Shown one piece after another: positions 1 through 5,558 of a DNA stretch of 6,012 bases. The position numbers were made by a program, and so were the translations under genes. Position 1 is the first letter of the stretch, and each line of letters opens with the position of its first letter. The notes beneath the pieces are model-generated. The model saw only the letters and a program-made list of their open reading frames with translations, had not been told where the DNA came from and searched no databases. Source of the DNA: Candidatus Ectomicrobium neotermitis (GTDB lineage Bacteria; Elusimicrobiota; Endomicrobiia; Endomicrobiales; Endomicrobiaceae); NCBI GenBank assembly GCA_031283745.1, contig JAITBH010000084.1, positions 1-6,012 on the forward strand, in the 5' to 3' direction.

Positions 1-578
1 TCAAGCATTTTCTTTTCCAAATTATCTTCTCTGATTTTTTTGACATTCATCACCCATATTCCACCAGCAAAATATGTGTTCTCAAATTTTGTTTTATTTT
101 CGTAAGAAAGATGAGACAACTCATTGTTGTCAAACTTCATAAAAGCATTTTTGACAGCCGCTATATAATTATCCTCCAAATCCAAATCCCATAGTTCTGA
201 TATGTCATCCATAAAAACAACATCTACGTCAGAATAAATAATTTTATCAAGCTGAAGAAAAAATTGTGATGCAAAACACCTTATAATGGTATCGCGTGTA
301 AATTTGTAAGAGTTTTTCTTCTGGTTTTCAAAATTGCCGCTTTCCCAAGCTTTTTGCAAAAAATCTTGCGTGTTGATGAATTCAATCGTCGCATTGTTAT
401 GTTTGTTTACTATAGACCCAAGAAGAACTCTGTTAGTTTCTGAAATATCTGAATGCAAAACAAACATCCTGTAATACACATCTTCTTTAGCCATATAGAG
501 CAATGTATGAAACGCTACTGCAGCAGGAATGACATAATCATCATTGAAAGAAAAAAAGATAGGAATTTCTTTTTTCAT
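1..578 (-). CDS. Glycosyltransferase family 8 (LgtC/GlgA-type GT-A fold), N-terminal part, cut by window edge
   Basis: Seen: 192 codons are readable from the ATG at 578-576 to the left edge, with no stop. The start begins MKKEIPIFFSFNDDYV, the usual first beta strand of GT8 enzymes (hxhxxxxDxxY). AAGGA at 592-588 sits 9 bases upstream. A central IIYSDVDVVF (about residues 113-122) carries the DxD motif (D117, D119) that binds metal and nucleotide sugar. A later YFAGGIWVMNVKK (about 169-181) matches the GT8 'FNAG...N' block, although the usual Asn is Ala here. Family knowledge: GT8 enzymes are retaining transferases using UDP-Gal, UDP-Glc or related donors, often in LPS outer core or glycan decoration, in the cytoplasm at the inner membrane. 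The family is usually around 300 residues, so about a third, including the C-terminal metal-binding His region, is outside. It lies 31 bases after the GT2 gene and is probably last of those visible in the operon. Donor and acceptor cannot be predicted. Confidence 0.88.
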   Translation of the reverse strand, partial: MKKEIPIFFSFNDDYVIPAAVAFHTLLYMAKEDVYYRMFVLHSDISETNRVLLGSIVNKHNNATIEFINTQDFLQKAWESGNFENQKKNSYKFTRDTIIRCFASQFFLQLDKIIYSDVDVVFMDDISELWDLDLEDNYIAAVKNAFMKFDNNELSHLSYENKTKFENTYFAGGIWVMNVKKIREDNLEKKML

Positions 579-609
579 AAAACATTTTCCTTTTTTACAG
601 CTTACAACC

Positions 610-1527
610 TCACTTATCTTTTCCGTGAGATGTTGTATTAACAGTTAAAACACAAAATTTTCCGCCAAATATATAGTATTTGGCTTTATCTCTATAAACC
701 TTTTTTCTAAACAATGACAATTTAGAGAACAATTTATATTTCAACACATAATATTCTTTATCAGGACAATGTTTTCTTATTTCAAAACCATATTTGTTGG
801 CAAACTCGGACAATTTATTTTTTGCATAAGTTTCATCTTCTATTCTCTTTGCAACTCTTTTGGAATCAACATCTGTCATTGTAGAATCAGGTCTGCCATA
901 CCTATAAAAATAAACTGCATTTGAAACTACAGCTATTTTGTTTGAATAGTAAGCCGCTGAATAGGTAAACATAATATCTTCGCACAATCGTCCTTTTTCA
1001 AAAACAAGATTAAAACTATTCAGAAAATTTTTTCTAAACAGGTATCTACAAGCAGAGGGCAAATTTGCGATGTCTGTAATGTGAATTTTATCGTCAATGT
1101 TTGAAACAATAAAACTACTTGCAAATTTCACATCAAGATCTGGATTTATTTTTCCTGACAAACTAAATCCGCTACAAGTCATATCAGCGTTGGAGTTGAC
1201 CGCTGCGTTTATCATTTTCTCGTAATAATCAAGATTTATATAGTCGTCGCTATCCATAAAATGAATATACTCGCCTTGAGCTTGTTTAACCCCAACATTT
1301 CTTGCTTCAGCCAACCCCATATTTTCTTGCTTTATAATTTTAATGCGGTTGTCATTTGAGGCATACTGTTTATAAATCAAGCAAGAATTATCTGTTGAGC
1401 CGTCATCCACTATTATTATTTCAAGATTTTTATATGTCTGAAAAATCAAATTTTCTAAACATTGCGACAGATATTTCTCAACATTGTATACAGGAACTAT
1501 TATGGAAATGAGGTAACTGTTGTTCAT
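610..1527 (-). CDS. Glycosyltransferase family 2 (EpsJ/WcaA-like, inverting GT-A)
   Basis: Seen: 305 residues with the full classical GT2 layout. IIVPVYNVEKYL is at 9-20, the VDDGSTDNS donor-binding motif at 40-48, GLAEARNVGV at 71-80, and the metal-binding MDSDDY at 91-96. LCEDIMF (E183, D184) probably carries the catalytic base. The C-terminal 100 residues are basic and rich in Tyr and Lys, with no clear transmembrane helix, so a soluble or peripherally membrane-bound cytoplasmic enzyme is likely. The start is supported by AAGGA at 1542-1538, 10 bases upstream and inside the end of the preceding acetyltransferase gene; only 6 bases separate the two genes, so translation may be coupled. Family knowledge: such enzymes add one sugar from a nucleotide donor to a growing lipid-linked glycan. 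Inference: because it directly follows the amino-sugar genes it is a candidate for transferring that sugar. Neither donor nor linkage can be read from sequence. Confidence 0.93.
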   Translation of the reverse strand: MNNSYLISIIVPVYNVEKYLSQCLENLIFQTYKNLEIIIVDDGSTDNSCLIYKQYASNDNRIKIIKQENMGLAEARNVGVKQAQGEYIHFMDSDDYINLDYYEKMINAAVNSNADMTCSGFSLSGKINPDLDVKFASSFIVSNIDDKIHITDIANLPSACRYLFRKNFLNSFNLVFEKGRLCEDIMFTYSAAYYSNKIAVVSNAVYFYRYGRPDSTMTDVDSKRVAKRIEDETYAKNKLSEFANKYGFEIRKHCPDKEYYVLKYKLFSKLSLFRKKVYRDKAKYYIFGGKFCVLTVNTTSHGKDK

Positions 1528-1533
1528 AATTAT

Positions 1534-1989
1534 TCAATCCTTATTAAGCCTTTTCTTGGCGGGGTTACCTATGACAGTTTCTCCCGCACCGACATCTTTT
1601 GTAACCACACTCCCAGCCCCTATCACAGCATTTGAACCTATTGTTATTCCTGGCAACAATGTTGAATTTGCTCCTATTGAAGCACCGTTTTCAATTACAA
1701 TTTTTTCAAGATTAAAATTTTTGTTTCCAGATTTCGGGTATCTGTCATTGCAAAATGTGACATTGGGACCAACAAAAACGTTATCTTCTATTACCGTCCC
1801 GTTCCACAGTTGAACACCGCATTTTATCGTTACATTGTCCCCTACAATCACATCGTTTTCTATAAAAACATTGGCACAAATATTACAGTTTTTCCCTATT
1901 TTTGCCCCATCCAAAATTACACAAAACTGCCAAACTCTTGTCCCCTCGCCAATATCGCTGGTTTGAACATCTGCCAATTCGTGTATCAT
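1534..1989 (-). CDS. Sugar N-acetyltransferase, left-handed beta-helix (FdtC/QdtC/WlbB-like)
   Basis: Seen: 151 residues starting MIHELADVQ. Repeated hexapeptide turns (such as IGKNCN, VGDNVT, IGANST, IGSNAV) form a left-handed beta-helix. WNGTVIEDNVFVGPNV and CNDRYPKS (about 80-87) are hallmarks of the WlbB/QdtC/WxcM-N group, and the protein ends in the typical IGNPAKKR block. Family knowledge: trimeric cytoplasmic enzymes of this group move acetyl from acetyl-CoA to the 3-amino group of a nucleotide-linked sugar. The cupin ketoisomerase immediately upstream suggests a dTDP-3-amino-3,6-dideoxyhexose substrate; a UDP-2,3-diaminosugar acid (WlbB-type) is the alternative. Start choice: an in-frame ATG three codons earlier (1998-1996) is possible. 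The ATG at 1989 is preferred because it overlaps the ketoisomerase stop as ATGA, has GGA 9 bases upstream, and matches the MIH start I recall for relatives. Length is slightly short but complete. Function at family level is solid; the exact substrate is inferred. Confidence 0.92.
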   Translation of the reverse strand: MIHELADVQTSDIGEGTRVWQFCVILDGAKIGKNCNICANVFIENDVIVGDNVTIKCGVQLWNGTVIEDNVFVGPNVTFCNDRYPKSGNKNFNLEKIVIENGASIGANSTLLPGITIGSNAVIGAGSVVTKDVGAGETVIGNPAKKRLNKD

Positions 1990-2381
1990 TTTTTGCATTC
2001 CAAGAATTTCTCGTAATCTCTAATGTAATCTTTCTCATTGTAGTGTTGATTTGCCAAAACTAATATCACGCAGTCTTTGGAAAAATTTGTAAATTCTCTC
2101 CAGACATTTCCTTCCACATAAATTGCCGAAAGCGGAGAATCTAAACGCAATAACTTCTTTTTTTCCCCATCGTCCAAAACAAAATCGCAACTTCCACTAA
2201 CGCATATAATATACTGTTTAAGATTTCTGTGGCTGTGTTTACCTCTTACAAAATCCCTTTTAGTCCCAAAAATATAATAGACCCTTTTGATTTCAAAAGG
2301 GATATTTTTTTTGCTTTCTAAAGCAACAAGAGAACCGTTTTTGTCACCATGTTTTTGTAGTTTGACGATTTTATAGTCCAT
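1986..2381 (-). CDS. dTDP-4-oxo-6-deoxyglucose 3,4-ketoisomerase, cupin (FdtA/QdtA type)
   Basis: Seen: 131 residues, full length for the family, with near-signature motifs. GSLVALE is at 16-22, NIPFEIKRVYYIF at 26-38, RGKHSHRNLKQ at 46-56 with the conserved His pair H49 and H51, GSCDFVLDDG at 63-72, and VWREF at 93-97 followed by a C-terminal YNEKDYIRDYEKF. Family knowledge: FdtA and QdtA convert dTDP-4-oxo-6-deoxy-glucose to the 3-oxo isomer, the galacto product leading to Fuc3NAc and the gluco product to Qui3NAc. The two positions reported to control this (Arg/His in FdtA, Tyr/Arg in QdtA) appear as N15 and R95 here, so the product cannot be assigned and no symbol is given. It overlaps the epimerase upstream by 11 bases and the acetyltransferase downstream by 4, implying translational coupling. 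GGAGG at 2399-2395 is 13 bases from the start, which is rather far. Bifunctional WxcM fuses the same two activities; here they are separate genes. Confidence 0.93.
   Translation of the reverse strand: MDYKIVKLQKHGDKNGSLVALESKKNIPFEIKRVYYIFGTKRDFVRGKHSHRNLKQYIICVSGSCDFVLDDGEKKKLLRLDSPLSAIYVEGNVWREFTNFSKDCVILVLANQHYNEKDYIRDYEKFLECKK
1999..2001 (-). promoter_or_regulatory. Shine-Dalgarno core deciding the acetyltransferase start
   Basis: The minus strand reads TTGGAATGC here. GGA is 9 bases from the ATG at 1989 but directly abuts the alternative ATG at 1998, so its spacing favours the shorter protein. The site lies inside the last codons of the ketoisomerase gene, and ATG/TGA overlap as ATGA at 1989-1986, the arrangement expected for termination-reinitiation. 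The core is weak (three bases), and a distant GAG at 2012-2010 could serve the earlier start, so this is supportive only. Confidence 0.45.
2282..2312 (+). repeat. Perfect 9-bp inverted repeat followed by T8, terminator-like on the plus strand
   Basis: The arms CCCTTTTGA (2282-2290) and TCAAAAGGG (2293-2301) are perfect reverse complements around two T residues; a realistic fold is 8 pairs with an ATTT loop. On the plus strand ATA and then eight T residues (2305-2312) follow, the layout of an intrinsic terminator for transcription running against the operon. On the minus (coding) strand the following bases are only loosely T-rich (TCTATTATATTTTT). The repeat lies inside the ketoisomerase gene and encodes its conserved IPFEIKRV segment, so protein constraint could explain much of it. 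The repeat itself is certain; a terminator function is speculative. Confidence 0.4.
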
Positions 2382-3330
2382 TGTTCTGCTCGTCCCTCCA
2401 CGACAAAAACCTCTTTATTCCTTCCTTAAAAGATATTTGTGGATGATAATTCAATAAATTCTTTGCTTTGGTGATATCGGAAATAGTTTTATCAACATCA
2501 CCTTTTTGAGACGGCAAAACTTCTCTCGTTGACTTCTTTCCAATCTGTTTTTCAATGATTTCTATCATCTCGTTTAAAACTATGGGATGGTCTCCCCCGA
2601 GATTAATTATCTCGTAAGGAGTCTTGTCGTATTCTATAGCGGCACATACTCCGTCCACAATATCATCTATATAGGTGTAATCTCTTTTGGTGTTTCCATC
2701 ACCAAAAACAGGGATGGGTTTTCCCGCTTCAATTAGGTCTACAAATTTTCTTATTGCTAAATCGGGGCGCTGACGCGGGCCGTAAACAGTAAAAAATCTT
2801 AAACAAACCGAATGTATATTGTAGAGGAAAGAATAGCTGTATATCATTTGTTCGCAAGCAGACTTTGTGGCAGCATAAGGAGAGATAGGTTCGCTAACTT
2901 TTAAGTCTTCCGAAAACTTTTCTGCAACACAATTTCCATAAACAGAAGACGATGACGCAAATATCAGTTTTTTTATGCCTTTATTTTTCATTCTTTCCAA
3001 CACATTTAATGTCCCAAGTATATTTGCAATCACAAACTTCTCAGGGTTTTCTATCGAAGCCCTGACACCTGCACTTGCCGCAATATGAACTACTGCTTCT
3101 ATATCGTTTTCATTAAGAATCTGTTCCATAATTTGTTGGTCACAAACATCGCCGCGGTATAATCGATAATTTGGATTGTTTAAATTGCAGGCAATATTTC
3201 TTTCTTTCAGAGATGGATCGTAATAATCGTTGAAATTATCAAGAACAACAACTTTTTTGCCCACAAGCAACAGTTTGTCGGCAAGTGTTGAACCAATAAA
3301 ACCAGCTCCTCCGGTAATTAAAACGCACAT
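2371..3330 (-). CDS. NAD-dependent nucleotide-sugar epimerase, UDP-glucuronate 4-epimerase type (extended SDR)
   Basis: Seen: 319 residues. The Rossmann motif TGGAGFIG lies at 6-13, and D31 follows the second strand as the NAD ribose ligand. NDYYDPSLKERN (34-45) is the insert typical of UDP-glucuronate 4-epimerases. Further motifs are AASAGVRASIENP (84-96), the catalytic Ser in FASSSSVYG (124-132), the Y152-xxx-K156 dyad in PYAATK, RFFTVYGPRQRPDLAI (178-193) and RDYTYIDDIVDG (216-227). Family knowledge: these cytoplasmic enzymes interconvert UDP-GlcA and UDP-GalA by transient C4 oxidation; close relatives act on UDP-GlcNAcA or neutral UDP-hexoses and are often misnamed dTDP-glucose 4,6-dehydratase or GDP-mannose dehydratase. 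The product is most likely UDP-GalA for the repeat unit. It has a strong AGAGGA site 5 bases before the ATG. It is 11 bases downstream of the WbsX gene and its end overlaps the ketoisomerase start. It is unlikely to be the RmlB needed by the neighbouring pathway. Confidence 0.9.
   Translation of the reverse strand: MCVLITGGAGFIGSTLADKLLLVGKKVVVLDNFNDYYDPSLKERNIACNLNNPNYRLYRGDVCDQQIMEQILNENDIEAVVHIAASAGVRASIENPEKFVIANILGTLNVLERMKNKGIKKLIFASSSSVYGNCVAEKFSEDLKVSEPISPYAATKSACEQMIYSYSFLYNIHSVCLRFFTVYGPRQRPDLAIRKFVDLIEAGKPIPVFGDGNTKRDYTYIDDIVDGVCAAIEYDKTPYEIINLGGDHPIVLNEMIEIIEKQIGKKSTREVLPSQKGDVDKTISDITKAKNLLNYHPQISFKEGIKRFLSWRDEQNNGL
2395..2399 (-). promoter_or_regulatory. Shine-Dalgarno (GGAGG) of the ketoisomerase gene, long spacing
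   Basis: GGAGG on the minus strand lies within the last codons of the epimerase gene and ends 13 bases before the ketoisomerase ATG at 2381-2379, longer than the usual 5-9. No ATG, GTG or TTG in frame lies between, so the ATG at 2381 remains the best start. Translation may rely partly on coupling with the epimerase, which ends 11 bases inside this gene. Confidence 0.5.
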
Positions 3331-3341
3331 TTTATTCCTCT

Positions 3342-4652
3342 CTATCTATGGCTTTCGTCTAAAGCTTCTAAAGTTGCCTGAAGGTAGGCATATCCATATT
3401 TTCTATCGGGTTCTAAATAAGCCCCTTCTGCCCATTCATTCCAAGCGTTTATAAAAACAATCTGTTCATCTTTTGCTCGATTTTCTTTTGTCCAAGCGAT
3501 GCAATATTTAAGCCAATCTTTATAAAGTTCTGGGGTTAGACCAAACAAAATACTGCCGTTTATTGGAAATCGAGAAGTGTTGTCCCACGACGGAAAACAT
3601 GCTCTAAACAAGATGTAATTTTCTTTTTGAAAGTTCAAATAAACCTTATCTCTTATATAAGAAGCCATATTATATATCATTCCACTAAAATTCGGGTTTA
3701 CATAACCTGCGACCTTTTTTAGCGGAACATTCAAGGCTTTATTTTGATTATTTCTTAGGTTGTGAGGTGGAAAATCACAATAAGCATCAAAACCCCACTG
3801 AGCAGGGTCGACGACATGATCTCCGCTTTCAAACATCTCGCTTGTCCGTGCATACACAAGATACAAATCCCCAATGCCGCTTTTTTTTGTCAAATCTCTT
3901 AAATTGTCAAAGAATTTCTTTACCTTTTCTTTCTTGAAAAGATGCGGTTTGTATACAAGCAACAAAGGTTTTCCGCTTATTCTTATGTAGCGTTCGTCGT
4001 GCCAAAAAGCCTGCATATCGTCGAAAAATTTCTGGCTGTCATCCTCTTGAAATTTCTGTTCAATGATAAGTTCTTTATTTCCCGAATCCCATCTCCGAGT
4101 CCAGTTTTCCAATGCCCAACAAAAGCAAAAAGGAAAGTTCAATTTTTTGTTGGCAAGATAATTGTTAAAGGGTTTATCCAATATTTTTTCACCTGAAAAC
4201 CAATAATAATATGCACAAAACCCATACAACCCATACATTTTAGCCAGCTCAATTTGTCTAAACATAACATCATCGTGAGACAAATCGTAAAAACCCACAT
4301 CTATTGGCAAACGCGGCTGATAATGACCTGTAAACAGGCTCTGAGCTTTCGTAACATTAAACCACTCAGTAAACCCTGCACCGTGATTTTTGTTGTTTAG
4401 TTCTGTGGGATAAAACTGCGGAAGGTAAAAAGCTAAAAGTTTGGTGTCAAACTCTTTTTGAGATTTAGATTCTGTTATGGGAACAAAATCGTTTTTGTTG
4501 TCTTTATTTTCAATGTATTTGACAAATTCGCTGTAGAAAACAATGTTCTCTTTGTCTTTTATGTATTTAACAATCCACTTATTTCTGAGCCTTTTTCTCA
4601 ACTCTTTTTTGGGGATAAAAACACAAATCAGGTTTATTATTAACTTTTTCAT
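3342..4652 (-). CDS. WbsX-family putative glycosyltransferase (GH99-like domain)
   Basis: Seen: 436 residues. The core from about 70 carries AFYLPQFYP (74-82), GFTEWFNV (93-100), HYQPRLP (110-116), GFCAYYYWFSGEKILDKP (144-161), CWALENWTRRWD (178-189), GKPLLLVYKP (227-236) and the C-terminal FINAWNEWAEGAYLEPD (400-416). All are landmarks of the WbsX/DUF (GH99-like) family. Family knowledge: WbsX proteins occur in O-antigen and capsule clusters and have a TIM-barrel related to family 99 glycosidases. They are generally annotated as glycosyltransferases, but activity has been shown for few. The N-terminus (IINLICVFIPKKELRKRLR, 5-23) is a hydrophobic then basic stretch, possibly a peripheral membrane anchor, followed by a charged linker. 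A GGAG site is 11 bases before the ATG. The gene lies 34 bases after the upstream GT2 gene and 11 before the epimerase. Family assignment is firm; transferase versus hydrolase is not settled by sequence. Confidence 0.9.
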   Translation of the reverse strand: MKKLIINLICVFIPKKELRKRLRNKWIVKYIKDKENIVFYSEFVKYIENKDNKNDFVPITESKSQKEFDTKLLAFYLPQFYPTELNNKNHGAGFTEWFNVTKAQSLFTGHYQPRLPIDVGFYDLSHDDVMFRQIELAKMYGLYGFCAYYYWFSGEKILDKPFNNYLANKKLNFPFCFCWALENWTRRWDSGNKELIIEQKFQEDDSQKFFDDMQAFWHDERYIRISGKPLLLVYKPHLFKKEKVKKFFDNLRDLTKKSGIGDLYLVYARTSEMFESGDHVVDPAQWGFDAYCDFPPHNLRNNQNKALNVPLKKVAGYVNPNFSGMIYNMASYIRDKVYLNFQKENYILFRACFPSWDNTSRFPINGSILFGLTPELYKDWLKYCIAWTKENRAKDEQIVFINAWNEWAEGAYLEPDRKYGYAYLQATLEALDESHR

Positions 4653-4686
4653 TTACCTATCTTCTCCGTATCGACTCTTGCATAGC

Positions 4687-5541
4687 CTAAGTTAAAGGAA
4701 CAAGAGGAATTGGGCTGCTTAAATTCGACTGCTTTATTATTATTTTTTCAGATAATCGTATCCATTTGGAAATTTGATGTTTACGCAACAAAGCTTTGGG
4801 GATAAAACTTTTTATGTCCTCAAACTTCCACTTCCCGTCGGAGCCCCCTCTCCCAAAATGCGAACACATAATTTCGTCTGTCCCTTTCATAAAGAACTCA
4901 AGACAATAAATCCCCAAAAAATATCTGCTCTTTATGTAATTGTGTTTTGTGTAAATCCCGTCGAAGACATAAAACTTATGTTTTTGTTTTATGCACTCCT
5001 CTCTCACAAGCCAGCCCGTATCTTTTTGCTCCACCGTGCTTTTATTGTCTGAATTAGCCCAATTTATATCTGGACACAGCGACGGAGACCCTAACTCTTT
5101 GTATTTTTGAGTATCAAACATCGTTGCATAAACCTCAGGGAAGTCTATCGACTTATAAATATTAAAGATTGACGGTGTTCCCAGCAGAGTATAGTCCCCG
5201 CTTTTCATCTCGTTTATCACATCGTCGTCCCAATATTTCCTTAAAAACACACAGTCGGAATCCATCAATAGAAAATACGGAGTATCAACTTTTGAAATCA
5301 GCAAATCTATCGATTTTCCGTGTGCAATGCTTGGCTGATCTTTGCCTTGATCCCTGCTTATTATTTCTACATTGTCATATTTTTGAACTATCTCCCTGAG
5401 TTTAAGGAAATCCTTATCTTTGCTTCCGTTGTCGCAAATAATCATCTTCCACTTTCTTCTCGTAAGACGGCTAAAAGAAAAAAGCATCAGCTCTATAAAA
5501 TGAGAAGTGTTGTAATTTACTGTGAGGATCGTTATTTCCAT
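4687..5541 (-). CDS. Glycosyltransferase family 2, atypical subgroup
   Basis: Seen: 284 residues. The start MEITILTVNYNTSHFIELM and ICDNGSKD (35-42) are the first two GT2 motifs, and LLMDSDCVFL (91-100) holds the DxD (D94, D96). The usual 'N-x-G-x-x-x-A-x-N' block is replaced by PSIAHGKSIDLLI (70-82). No clear 'ED' catalytic pair was found; instead DTGWLV (174-179) and HFGRGGS (228-234) occur in the C-terminal half. Family knowledge: GT2 members with an AHG-x-x-LD block and a later DTG resemble rhamnosyltransferase-like or unassigned enzymes of glycan clusters. No transmembrane segment is evident, so it is probably cytoplasmic at the membrane. AAGGA at 5553-5549 lies 7 bases before the ATG, a near-ideal site. 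It is 17 bases after the aminotransferase, so it is probably co-transcribed and might transfer the amino sugar made by that enzyme (inference). Donor unknown. Confidence 0.85.
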   Translation of the reverse strand: MEITILTVNYNTSHFIELMLFSFSRLTRRKWKMIICDNGSKDKDFLKLREIVQKYDNVEIISRDQGKDQPSIAHGKSIDLLISKVDTPYFLLMDSDCVFLRKYWDDDVINEMKSGDYTLLGTPSIFNIYKSIDFPEVYATMFDTQKYKELGSPSLCPDINWANSDNKSTVEQKDTGWLVREECIKQKHKFYVFDGIYTKHNYIKSRYFLGIYCLEFFMKGTDEIMCSHFGRGGSDGKWKFEDIKSFIPKALLRKHQISKWIRLSEKIIIKQSNLSSPIPLVPLT

Positions 5542-5558
5542 ATCAAAATCCTTAAATT

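Noticed and set aside
453..641. Plus-strand open frame of 62 codons spanning the GT8 start and the GT2 end
   Set aside because: It covers the ribosome binding site and start of the GT8 gene on the other strand and shows no domain; likely a chance frame.
1520..1813. Plus-strand open frame of 97 codons opposite the acetyltransferase
   Set aside because: It is antisense to a gene with unmistakable hexapeptide repeats. Its Pro/Thr/Ile-rich composition is what the reverse strand of such repeats gives, and no ribosome binding site or family motif was seen.
2371..3330. Epimerase as RmlB (dTDP-glucose 4,6-dehydratase) supplying the ketoisomerase
   Set aside because: The NDYYDPSLKERN insert and the TVYGPRQRPD block fit UDP-glucuronate 4-epimerases, and the catalytic Ser-Ser-Val-Tyr region lacks the Asp-Glu pair expected in RmlB after the Thr/Ser position.
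4216..4240. Short tandem repeat CCCATACAA/CCCATACAT
   Set aside because: It encodes the YG-L-YG portion of the conserved GLYGFCAYYY region in the WbsX protein; protein sequence explains it.
4653..4686. Possible terminator or promoter in the 34-base gap between the GT2 and WbsX genes
   Set aside because: CCTAA/AAAGG-like pairing is short and imperfect with no T-tract, and no -35/-10 pair is evident; it fits a simple spacer with a GGAG site.
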